A stretch of 62,735 nt of DNA, taken from the NCBI GenBank assembly GCA_947474675.1, contig CANJKA010000008.1, positions 1 to 62,735 of the forward strand. The letters run 5' to 3'. The notes below the pieces were generated by a model. The model was not told the origin of the DNA. It saw only the letters and a list, made by a program, of their open reading frames with translations, and did no database searches. Source of the DNA: Flavobacteriales bacterium. Lineage in GTDB: Bacteria > Bacteroidota > Bacteroidia > Flavobacteriales_D > Crocinitomicaceae. The position numbers and the translations under genes are program-made. Positions 45,764 to 53,749 of the stretch are shown piece by piece (within the stretch, counting starts at the first letter, position 1; each line of letters starts with the position of its first letter).

Positions 45764-45912
45764 TTAACCACAGAGTACACAGAGTTGTTTACAGAGTTGC
45801 ACAAAGTTCCTATGCATTAAAATTTTAGCGTGCTAAATTTTTAATGCTAATTTATTTATTAAAAAAACTCCGTGAAACTCTGTGGTTTAAACTCTGTGTA
45901 CTCTGTGGTTAA
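45764..45912. repeat. 149-bp nested inverted repeat between dnaE and the convergent gene
   Basis: The outer arms are 22 bp and perfect (TTAACCACAGAGTACACAGA, then GT; 45764-45785 and 45891-45912). The inner hairpin 45814-45847 pairs GCATTAAAATTTTAGC with GCTAAATTTTTAATGC (one mismatch). The CACAGAG words recur throughout. It begins 9 nt after the dnaE stop and ends 4 nt before the next stop, so it fills the whole gap. Confidence 0.75.
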
Positions 45913-45916
45913 ACCC

Positions 45917-46789
45917 TCAAAACAACCCTCGCAATTCAATCAATTCATTCACCTTTTCAGAATTCCCGACCTCTTGAAAAGAAGCAATTAAATTCGTAAT
46001 CATACGGTTAATGATAGCTGTATTCGAACACGGTTCAAAATAATCACGTGAATGCGGTTGATTAATACCGTCTAAAAATTCTTTTATTTCGTCTTGATCA
46101 AAAATACTTCCTTTTGAAAATGGATTAATGTAAAAAAGTACACCGTGCGTATTTGAATCTGGTAAAAATTGATTTACTGCAAATTCATCCATGTATGCTA
46201 GAATGAAATGATTCGGAAGATTAATTCCATAAATCGGCATTCCAAGATTTTGAGCAATGATACTATAGATGATACTCAAACTTAACGGATTTCCCTTTTT
46301 CGTTTCTAGTACAGTATTGATGTATGAATTTAAAGGAGAATGAAATGTTTTCGCGTTTCCTTGAAAATGATGCATCCCAAAAAACACTTTATTAATAATT
46401 CTCACCTTTTCTAGCGCCGTTTGTTTTTGATTAATCTCTAACCAAACGTCTTTTTGAATACTTTCTATTTGACTACGAATAGCAGCTTCATCCAATCCCG
46501 GATACTGATATTTTGCAACAATAATAGAACCTGTTAACAAATCTTTATCTGAAGAAGCAATCCAATTGGTCAATTTTCGTTTAATTTCTTCAAATTGAAT
46601 CTCATGAATTAAAGTTTCAATTCTACTTTGAAACAACAATCCAAAATCTTGATCTTCCCAAGAATTCTCTAAAAATGGAATCGCATCAGCACCGTAACTT
46701 AATAAACGATCATGCACATGAGCGTAGATAGTCTCATCTGGATCATCGATCAAGTTAATTAAAGCACGTATGGATTCAAAATTTACCAT
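45917..46789 (-). CDS. SirB1-family protein with transglutaminase-like domain
   Basis: 290 residues, cytoplasmic. The N-terminal 100 residues are helical (DDPDETIYAHVHDRLLSYG). The central domain has KGNPLSLSIIYSIIAQNLGM and GINLPNHFILAY. These match the SirB1/transglutaminase-like core, where the conserved His and acidic residue remain but the usual catalytic Cys is replaced (LSLSII). That suggests a non-catalytic protein. The function of SirB1 proteins is not settled. Convergent with dnaE and probably monocistronic. Confidence 0.78.
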   Translation of the reverse strand: MVNFESIRALINLIDDPDETIYAHVHDRLLSYGADAIPFLENSWEDQDFGLLFQSRIETLIHEIQFEEIKRKLTNWIASSDKDLLTGSIIVAKYQYPGLDEAAIRSQIESIQKDVWLEINQKQTALEKVRIINKVFFGMHHFQGNAKTFHSPLNSYINTVLETKKGNPLSLSIIYSIIAQNLGMPIYGINLPNHFILAYMDEFAVNQFLPDSNTHGVLFYINPFSKGSIFDQDEIKEFLDGINQPHSRDYFEPCSNTAIINRMITNLIASFQEVGNSEKVNELIELRGLF

Positions 46790-47035
46790 GAAGCAAAAAT
46801 AAGGGAGATTTGTTTTGGTTTTAAAAGAGAATGAAAAACTTTTTAGGGGGGGAATGTTAATTAAGGGGGAAAAGATGAGACAACAGACGTTTCCTACATA
46901 AAATTAAAACCATTTTTATTCTCGGATCAAAATTGTTGTGAAAAATAACTAGAAGCACTAATTCATAAAATAATCACTATTCTATATAAATATATTTCTT
47001 TTAACTACTTTTACAAAATACAGTAAAGAAAAACA

Positions 47036-48835
47036 ATGAAATACACGTATTCTTATAAACACTTGCTTTTCATTCTATGTTGTGTATTAATCTTGTTTCG
47101 TTTTACAATACCTCCTGTAAATATGTTAACGTGGGATGTTTTTGGATATTATCTCTACCTACCCTCTCACTTTATTCAACATGACATTGCTTTACAAAAC
47201 CAAGAATGGATAACTCAGCTACTGGACAAATACGAGCCAACATCTACACTCTATCAAGCAATTCAAATTGAAAATGGAAATTGGGTAATGAAATACAGTA
47301 TGGGAATGTCATTCTTATATGCCCCCTTTTTCTTTATTGCTCATCTTATTGCAGAACTTTTAGGCTATCCTGCTGACGGGCTTTCTCTTCCATACCAGAT
47401 TACACTGTCAATTGGAGGATTAATATACGCAATCATAGGTTTAATCTATTTCTCGAAAGTTTTACGTCACTTTTTCGATCAAAAAGTAACAAGTATTGTT
47501 TTAATTTTGATCTTTTTTGGAACGAATTATTTTCAGCTAACAATCTTTGACGGCACCTTATTATCGCATAACTTCCTATTTATGCTTTATTCAATCTTGA
47601 TCTATTTTACAATCAAATTTTATCAAGATTTTAAATTGAAAAACACTGTAATTATTGGATTTACAGCTGGATTAATAACATTAGTCAGACCGTCTGAAGG
47701 TATTTGTATATTAATCCCTTTGCTTTGGTGTAACAGTTCTGAAAACTATTTTACTTCCAAAATAAAACTGCTCAAAACTCAATTTCTCCCTCTTGTTCTT
47801 GCTTCAGTTTGCTTTTTGATAATGCTTCTTCCTCAACTAATCTATTGGAAATCTGTGACTGGACATTATCTGTTTTATTCTTACACAAATCCTGGTGAAG
47901 GGTTTGATTTCTTTTTTCCTCACACGTATAATTTCCTTTTTAGTTTTCGAAAAGGCTGGTTTATTTATACCCCCCTCATTTTATTTGCATTTACTGGATT
48001 GTATTTTTTGTATAAAAAAAACAAAGCTCTTTCTATTTCTATATTTTCTTTCATTCTTTTAGATATTTACATCTGTTCAAGTTGGTCAAATTGGTGGTAC
48101 GCTGGAGGAAGTTTTAGTTCTCGATCTTTGGTTCCAATTTATTCATTATTAGCAATTCCTTTAGGTTTTCTTATTGAAAAAATCACTCTTTCAAAACAGA
48201 AAAAAAGTCTTTTTTATCCCGTTTTCGGATTCTTTATTTTGCTTAATCTATTTCAAACGTGGCAATTTGAAAATGGAATAATCAGTAAAGAAAGGATGAC
48301 GAAAGCCTATTACTTTTCAATTTTTGGAAAGACCTCAAAAGATCCTAAAAATGAAAAACTTCTGCTAGTAGATCGAACAGTAGACGCTGAAGAAAAATTC
48401 AAAAATGAAAAAGATTATTCAAAAAGTATTCTTTTTAAAAACACATTTGATACAGTTGCTAAAACAAAAGCATTTATATTAAATGAAACAGTTTCTTATT
48501 CTCCTGGACCTGACATTAAATTTTCTCAAATTACAAATAAAGACCATGCTTGGATAAAAGTTTCAGCTAAAATTTTCATTCCGAAAAACTACGAAGAAGA
48601 ACTCCCTGTAATTGTTGCAACTTTTCATCACAAAGATCAGACGTATAAGTATTTTGCCTACGAATTAAAAAAAGATAAGATAAAATACAACGCTTGGAAC
48701 ACCATCGAATTTGATTATTTAACTCCAGAAGTTAGAACGAATGATGATAATTTAAAAGTGTATGTCTGGCATAGAGGTAAAAAACAAATTCTGTTGGATG
48801 ATTTAATTATTTATAAATATGAATCGAAGGATTGA
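47036..48835 (+). CDS. Polytopic membrane protein, possible GT-C type glycosyltransferase
   Basis: 599 residues. About ten hydrophobic helices fill residues 10-400. The first loop after helix 1 has WDVFGYYLYLP, an acidic motif placed like that of GT-C glycosyltransferases. RPSEGICILIP and the loop WSNWWYAGGSFSSRS are also suggestive. Residues 400-599 are a soluble beta-rich tail (KYFAYELKKDKIKYNAWNTI). I recognise no exact family. It could transfer a lipid-linked sugar on the periplasmic side. Confidence is high for membrane topology and low for activity. Confidence 0.75.
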   Translation: MKYTYSYKHLLFILCCVLILFRFTIPPVNMLTWDVFGYYLYLPSHFIQHDIALQNQEWITQLLDKYEPTSTLYQAIQIENGNWVMKYSMGMSFLYAPFFFIAHLIAELLGYPADGLSLPYQITLSIGGLIYAIIGLIYFSKVLRHFFDQKVTSIVLILIFFGTNYFQLTIFDGTLLSHNFLFMLYSILIYFTIKFYQDFKLKNTVIIGFTAGLITLVRPSEGICILIPLLWCNSSENYFTSKIKLLKTQFLPLVLASVCFLIMLLPQLIYWKSVTGHYLFYSYTNPGEGFDFFFPHTYNFLFSFRKGWFIYTPLILFAFTGLYFLYKKNKALSISIFSFILLDIYICSSWSNWWYAGGSFSSRSLVPIYSLLAIPLGFLIEKITLSKQKKSLFYPVFGFFILLNLFQTWQFENGIISKERMTKAYYFSIFGKTSKDPKNEKLLLVDRTVDAEEKFKNEKDYSKSILFKNTFDTVAKTKAFILNETVSYSPGPDIKFSQITNKDHAWIKVSAKIFIPKNYEEELPVIVATFHHKDQTYKYFAYELKKDKIKYNAWNTIEFDYLTPEVRTNDDNLKVYVWHRGKKQILLDDLIIYKYESKD

Positions 48836-48926
48836 TTTAGATAAAAGAAACAATAATCTAAAACAACTCCAACCTTCTACTTATTTTTAACGTTTAAACT
48901 AAAACACTCAATTTAACAATACGTTT

Positions 48927-49493
48927 ATGAAAAGCTACCTCATCATCATTATTTCTTTACTTGTAATCTCACCTTCTATTTCTTTTACTCAGAAAAAAGA
49001 AGTAAGTTTAGATATAGGTTATGGCCTTAACACTATTACTTATAGATTTTCTAACGTTGGTCTTACATACAGATACACTCCTAAAAATGCACCATTTAGT
49101 ATTAAAACAGGTGTTTCATTTGATTGCTTTAAAAATACAAACTCTACATTAAATTTTGGTAGAATACCTTTTGGACTTGATTTTAATATTGGAAAAAAAG
49201 TACAATTGATTTTAGGTCTAGGTTTTAATTCCTCCTTCTTAATTTACTCTAAAACAGATATTGAAAATTTTAATTCTACTAGAAATTCAATCCAGTTAGG
49301 TATCTACACTAATTTGGGTATTTGTATACCTCTAAAACCAAAACTATCTCTTTTACTTTTATCTCAATACCATCAAGATTTTACACCATTGTATTCTAAG
49401 ATTGTGTATTCACATGTAGGTTCTAGTAATCTTGAGGGCGTTTTTTCACAATCATTTTTATTTAGCTTAGGTGTAAAATACAATATAGATTAA
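48927..49493 (+). CDS. Small outer-membrane beta-barrel protein
   Basis: 188 residues. A signal peptide (MKSYLIIIISLLVISPSISF) is followed by KKEVSLDIGYGLNTITYRF and eight or so amphipathic strands with a C-terminal SFLFSLGVKYNI. This matches porin/OmpX-sized barrels of Bacteroidota. No ligand or enzyme motif. It lies 91 nt after the membrane protein gene on the same strand and may be co-transcribed. Function unknown. Confidence 0.72.
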   Translation: MKSYLIIIISLLVISPSISFTQKKEVSLDIGYGLNTITYRFSNVGLTYRYTPKNAPFSIKTGVSFDCFKNTNSTLNFGRIPFGLDFNIGKKVQLILGLGFNSSFLIYSKTDIENFNSTRNSIQLGIYTNLGICIPLKPKLSLLLLSQYHQDFTPLYSKIVYSHVGSSNLEGVFSQSFLFSLGVKYNID

Positions 49494-49544
49494 TTACTCT
49501 AGATGATGTTCGATTGAATTTACATTATTGAAGTTTTAAAGGTC

Positions 49545-49653
49545 TCCCTCCTTGAGGAGGGATTAAGGGAGGTGAAAAATTGTTATTGATGTTAAAGTTG
49601 TTTGTTTGAAGATTATACACGGTCACCTCCCTCAGTCCCTCCTCAAGGAGGGA
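49545..49653. repeat. Inverted repeat with CCCTCCTTGAGGAGGG hairpins
   Basis: Arms of 31 bp (49545-49575 and 49623-49653) match with two or three differences; each holds the self-pairing CCCTCC TTGA/TCAA GGAGGG. A third copy in the orientation of the right arm lies at 50041-50071. The 592-nt gap 49494-50085 holds these repeats and one terminator; I see no gene in it. Confidence 0.75.
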
Positions 49654-49894
49654 AGTAAAAAAATGAAATACAATAAACCTACAACTTTTTCGTTTTTGTA
49701 TATAAATAAAGTCTAAAATAACAAAAATATTTTCTTTAGGCAACCATTCATTTTCGACAATTGTATTTAAGATAACAAAGGTGTAACATTAGTTTTAACA
49801 AAATACATTGAGTTTTTAATTGTTTTTTTGAGTATGAAAATTAGTATAATATTTCGATAATCACAAACAAACAAATCTGATAACTCTAAAAATT

Positions 49895-49928
49895 AAAAAA
49901 TCCCAGAAATTACTTACTGGGATTTTTT
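49895..49928. terminator. Bidirectional intrinsic terminator
   Basis: AAAAAATCCCAG pairs with CTGGGATTTTTT, loop 10 nt, with T-runs in both directions. It probably ends rimO transcripts on the minus strand and the barrel gene on the plus strand. Confidence 0.8.
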
Positions 49929-50040
49929 ATTTATTCTATTGAAATTATTAAGGTTTTCCAATTTGAAAAAAATGATCAATTGAGGTTTAAAATTTATTGA
50001 GTTTCATCAGATTAAAGATATCAACTCCTATGTAAAGATA

Positions 50041-50071
50041 TCACCTCCCTCGGTCCCTCCTCGAGGAGGGA
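50041..50071. repeat. Third copy of the CCCTCC...GGAGGG repeat
   Basis: TCACCTCCCTCGGTCCCTCC then TCGAGGAGGGA, starting 15 nt after the rimO stop on its strand. Same orientation as the 49623-49653 arm. Confidence 0.65.
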
Positions 50072-50085
50072 AGAAAAAATTCAAT

Positions 50086-51399
50086 CTAAATACTCACTTC
50101 ACCAAACAAATCATAATGATCTGCACTTGTGATTGTAACGTCAGCAAAATCTCCAATTCTAACATAAGTATTTGATTTAAGAACCAACACTTCGTTATCT
50201 ACATCTGGAGAATCAAATTCTGTTCTTCCGATGAAATATTCCCCTTCTGCTCTATCAAACAACACTTTGTATTTTTTACCAACTTTTAATTGGTTTAATT
50301 CATAACTAATACCAGACTGCAATTCCATTATTTTATCTGCACGTTCTTGCTTGACTTTCGCAGGAACATCATCTTCAAAATCGTGAGCATGTGTATTTTC
50401 CTCATGAGAGTAGGTGAAAATCCCTAAACGATCAAAACGACTTCTTTCAACAAAATCATACATTTCCTGAAAATCTTCTTCCGTTTCACCTGGATAACCT
50501 GCAATTAAAGTTGTTCTCAATGTAATACCTGGAACTTTTTCTCTGATTTGAGCTACTAATTCCTCCGTTTTTTCACGTGTTATTCCACGACGCATTGCTT
50601 GAAGAATTTTTGTAGATCCATGTTGTAAAGGAATGTCTAAATAATTACAAACATTCGCTTTTGAATTCATTACATCTAAAACATCCATTGGAAAACCAGC
50701 TGGAAAAGCATAATGCAAACGAATCCAATCAATTCCTTCCACTTCAGACAAACGTTCAACCAACTCAGCTAAATTTCGTTTTTTATAGATATCTAATCCG
50801 TAATACGTTAAATCTTGCGCAATCAACATTAATTCTTTGACTCCTTTTGCTGCTAATTTCTTAGCACTTTCTACCAAATCTTCAATCGGAGTAGAAACAT
50901 GTTTTCCTCTCATAATTGGAATAGCACAAAAAGAACAAGGTCGATCACACCCTTCAGCGATTTTAAAATACGCATAATGTGAAGGAGTTGTCAATAAACG
51001 TTCTCCCACTAATTCATGCTTATAATCCGCTTTTAACGTTTTCAATAAGCGAGGTAATTCACGTGTTCCAAAGAAAGCATCCACTTCAGGGAATTCACTC
51101 TCTAAATCTGCCCTATACCTCTCTGATAAACAACCTGTAACAAAAACTTTTTCAACAAGACCTTCCGATTTAGCATCCACATATTGAATAATCATATCGA
51201 TTGATTCTTGTTTCGCATTATCAATAAATCCACAGGTATTGATAATTACAATTTCCGCGTCATCCGAAGTTGATTCATGTTCAACATCAAATTTATTCGC
51301 ATTTAATTGAGCCATCAACACTTCTGAATCGAAGGTATTTTTAGAACAACCTAATGTAATTACATTTACTTTGTTCTTTTTTAACGTCTTTGTTTTCAT
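50086..51399 (-). CDS. rimO: Ribosomal protein S12 methylthiotransferase RimO
   Basis: 437 residues. The UPF0004 domain has the Cys18, Cys56 and Cys90 ligands of the auxiliary cluster (VITLGCSKN, INTCGFI, VTGCLSERY). The radical SAM domain has Cys151, Cys155 and Cys158 (EGCDRPCSFCAIP). A C-terminal TRAM domain follows (about 370-437; FIGRTEFDSPDVDNEV). The pattern PTRELPRLL is modified to GTRELPRLL. RimO adds a methylthio group to the conserved Asp of ribosomal protein S12. It is distinguished from MiaB by LGCSKN and length. Single gene. Confidence 0.94.
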   Translation of the reverse strand: MKTKTLKKNKVNVITLGCSKNTFDSEVLMAQLNANKFDVEHESTSDDAEIVIINTCGFIDNAKQESIDMIIQYVDAKSEGLVEKVFVTGCLSERYRADLESEFPEVDAFFGTRELPRLLKTLKADYKHELVGERLLTTPSHYAYFKIAEGCDRPCSFCAIPIMRGKHVSTPIEDLVESAKKLAAKGVKELMLIAQDLTYYGLDIYKKRNLAELVERLSEVEGIDWIRLHYAFPAGFPMDVLDVMNSKANVCNYLDIPLQHGSTKILQAMRRGITREKTEELVAQIREKVPGITLRTTLIAGYPGETEEDFQEMYDFVERSRFDRLGIFTYSHEENTHAHDFEDDVPAKVKQERADKIMELQSGISYELNQLKVGKKYKVLFDRAEGEYFIGRTEFDSPDVDNEVLVLKSNTYVRIGDFADVTITSADHYDLFGEVSI

Positions 51400-51495
51400 G
51401 GTGCAAAATTAGGCAAATAAGACGTTAGACACAAGACATTCACAAGAAGACTTTAACTTTATCATTAAAATCAGTTTAATTTAAATGAATGGTAT

Positions 51496-51503
51496 TATAT
51501 TTG
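51496..51503 (+). promoter_or_regulatory. -7 box TATATTTG
   Basis: Exact consensus match 58 nt upstream of the lipoprotein gene at 51562. Confidence 0.5.
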
Positions 51504-51561
51504 AAGAAAGGATTTCAATATTTCAATTAAAATAAATCTCTCATAAAATAAATTTTCGCAT

Positions 51562-52017
51562 ATGAAAAGTATCTATTTTTCCATTTTATTACTGACAGTA
51601 TTAGGCTGTGCATCAGAAAAAGACATGACTTCAAAAAAAGAATTATCTGAAACATCTTCAGGAAAACAAAACAATAGAATTAAAGCAATTCTTGGAGAAA
51701 AAAAGACAATTTCTGCCCCTATTCAAATTTCTGGAGTAGCCATTGAAGGCAATACTATGCTTATTGATGTAAGTTATAGTGGTGGTTGTGGTGAACATTC
51801 TTTTGAAATGATTGGGAGTTTAATGATGGCAAAATCTTTACCGCCAATAAGAACCGTCCATTTGATTCATATTACAACAGAAGATAAATGTAAAAAACTA
51901 ATCATGACACAAATAAAAGTAGACATTTCTGATTTGGCATTCAAAAAAGAGAAAGGAAGTGAAATTTATTTAGCTTTGGATGGCTGGGGAGAAAAGATAA
52001 AATATGTTTTTGAATAA
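51562..52017 (+). CDS. Small lipoprotein of unknown function
   Basis: 151 residues. Lipobox: MKSIYFSILLLTVLGCASEK, lipidation at Cys16. A Ser/Lys-rich linker leads to a compact domain with DVSYSGGCGEHSFEMIG and HITTEDKCKKLI; the two Cys may form a disulfide. I recall lipoproteins with YSGGC..H in Flavobacteriia but not a function. Own promoter, and a shared terminator with the opposing lipoprotein gene. Confidence 0.78.
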   Translation: MKSIYFSILLLTVLGCASEKDMTSKKELSETSSGKQNNRIKAILGEKKTISAPIQISGVAIEGNTMLIDVSYSGGCGEHSFEMIGSLMMAKSLPPIRTVHLIHITTEDKCKKLIMTQIKVDISDLAFKKEKGSEIYLALDGWGEKIKYVFE

Positions 52018-52028
52018 AAATATCAAAC

Positions 52029-52068
52029 AAAAAAGTCCGATTTTCTAAATTGAAAATCGGACTTTTTT
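52029..52068. terminator. Bidirectional intrinsic terminator
   Basis: A perfect 17-bp stem (AAAAAAGTCCGATTTTC and its complement), 6-nt loop, T6 on either strand. It lies between two convergent lipoprotein genes. Confidence 0.92.
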
Positions 52069-52084
52069 GTTGTAGTTATAAAAT

Positions 52085-52702
52085 TTAATTATACGTAGTT
52101 TTAGTTGTCTTTTTACTAGAAACTAAACCTGTACTATTTTCACTATCCTCCTGAACAATTGTAACAAATCCTTTATTTTTCAATTCATCAATCACTACAG
52201 TCGATCCATTTAAATCAGTATAATTAACTGTATTAGTAGAACTTCCATTTGAAATAATTGATTGTGTTAAGGTCATTAAAATCGCCTCTTTCTTTTTTAA
52301 ATTATCTAATTTACTTTTCCCAATAAACATCCATCGACCTATTGCAATATCAACATCTAACTGATTCGCATTCATGTTCATCAGTTTATAAGTTCCATCT
52401 TTATTAATATCTAAAGATTCTGAATATTTCATTGTATCAACTACAGACGTCGTAACAGTTCCTACAATAGTCGTTGTAGTAGTAATGTTTTGCGTTCCAT
52501 CGTAAATCGATTGAATTTTTATAGTTGTAGTTCCGTTTATATTTGTTGCAATGATTTCTCTTTTAGAAACATGCCAACTACCAACTAATCTAGCTTTTCT
52601 TGACATTAATGATAAGAATGGATCATTATCTCCTTTTTTACAAGACAAGAAACAACTTGCGAGTAAAAAGATTCCTAATGCCAGAGTGATTACTTTTTTC
52701 AT
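52085..52702 (-). CDS. Lipoprotein with lipocalin-like domain
   Basis: 205 residues. MKKVITLALGIFLLASCFLS offers a lipobox at Cys17, with a second Cys at 21 (SCKKGD). The mature part begins LVGSWHVSKREIIATN, followed by DINKDGTYKLMN and IGRWMFIGKSKLDNLKKKEA. This W...K...DG.Y....G.W order is seen in lipocalin-like DUF proteins of Bacteroidota. Thr-rich repeats (TTTTTIVGTVTTS) lie in the middle. Ligand unknown. Confidence 0.75.
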   Translation of the reverse strand: MKKVITLALGIFLLASCFLSCKKGDNDPFLSLMSRKARLVGSWHVSKREIIATNINGTTTIKIQSIYDGTQNITTTTTIVGTVTTSVVDTMKYSESLDINKDGTYKLMNMNANQLDVDIAIGRWMFIGKSKLDNLKKKEAILMTLTQSIISNGSSTNTVNYTDLNGSTVVIDELKNKGFVTIVQEDSENSTGLVSSKKTTKTTYN

Positions 52703-52872
52703 TTGGGTTTTATTTAATTGATTAAAGGATTATGTTATTAATAAAACAAAACTACAATATATTAAGTTAAAACCTAACAATAATTAAGATAAATAATAAT
52801 TCTATTCAACTTTTTAACTAGATACAACACATATCTATAATATAGTTATTAATTTTAACCTTATTAAAAAAC

Positions 52873-53559
52873 ATGAAAATGAAAATTGGTATATTATTAT
52901 CTGGTTGTGGAGTTTACGATGGTGCTGAAATTCAAGAAGCTGTATTATCAATGTTAGCAATTGAAGAATTAGGAGCCGAATATATTTGTATAGGCATTAA
53001 TGCGAACCAACACCATGTAATTAACCATCTTTCTGGTGAAGAAATGCCTGAAGAAAGAAACATGATGATCGAAGCAGCTCGAATTTCCCGTGGAGAAATA
53101 GTTGACATTAAAAGTATTCAACCTGTAGATATAGATGCATTAGTAATTCCAGGAGGTTTTGGAAGTGCAAAAAACCTTACTAAATGGGCATTTAATGGCG
53201 CAGACGGAGCTATAATGCCTGAGGTTAAATTGTTATTAGTCAACTTGATCAACGTTGGAAAACCAATTGCAGCTCTTTGTGTCAGTCCTATTCTTTTAGC
53301 TAAAGCTCTAGAAAATTCTTCCATAAAATCAACATTAACAGTAGGTACAACTTTTGAAAAATCTCCTTATGATATTCAATCATTTTCAACTGAAATTGAA
53401 AAAACAGGGGCCATACACACCTTAAAAACCGTCAGAGAAATCGAAATTGATATCGAAAACAAAATTATTTCTGCACCTTGCTATATGATGAATGCATCAA
53501 TTTTAGAAGTTAAAAAGAATATAACCTCAGCTATTCAAGCACTTATAAACCTAGCGTAA
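52873..53559 (+). CDS. elbB: Isoprenoid biosynthesis glyoxalase ElbB
   Basis: 228 residues of the DJ-1/PfpI superfamily. ILLSGCGVYDGAEIQEAV is specific for ElbB, as is VIPGGFGSAKNLTKWAF. The nucleophile is Cys136 in IAALCVSPILLAKAL. The C-terminal SAPCYMMNASILEV is also conserved. ElbB shows glyoxalase-type activity and was linked to isoprenoid production in E. coli; its physiological substrate is unclear. ATGs at 52873 and 52879 are both possible. Monocistronic, divergent from the lipocalin-like lipoprotein. Confidence 0.92.
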   Translation: MKMKIGILLSGCGVYDGAEIQEAVLSMLAIEELGAEYICIGINANQHHVINHLSGEEMPEERNMMIEAARISRGEIVDIKSIQPVDIDALVIPGGFGSAKNLTKWAFNGADGAIMPEVKLLLVNLINVGKPIAALCVSPILLAKALENSSIKSTLTVGTTFEKSPYDIQSFSTEIEKTGAIHTLKTVREIEIDIENKIISAPCYMMNASILEVKKNITSAIQALINLA

Positions 53560-53702
53560 AGAATATTCTCAAATATTAAAACACTTAATAATCAATGTGT
53601 TAAATATTTAAAGTGTAACACCTGAAATAAATATTAACAATTTTAGATGCTAAATTGTGCGTAAAAAATGGATAATAAATCGGTTTTTAATCTTAAATAG
53701 TG

Positions 53703-53710
53703 TACTTTTG
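53703..53710 (+). promoter_or_regulatory. -7 box TACTTTTG of pckA
   Basis: Exact TAnnTTTG followed by CACCTTAAAAT; about 35 nt of leader to the ATG. The downstream GCAC..(T/A)AAAAT resembles the thiolase and sucC start regions. Confidence 0.7.
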
Positions 53711-53749
53711 CACCTTAAAATCAAAGCGAAAGCTTCAAAATAAAAAGGT

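Noticed and set aside
49525..49743. A 72-codon frame on the minus strand ending in SPPLIPPQGGRP
   Set aside because: Its end is the CCTCCC hairpin repeat read as codons, and no start signal or domain is visible. Such repeats often give false short ORFs.
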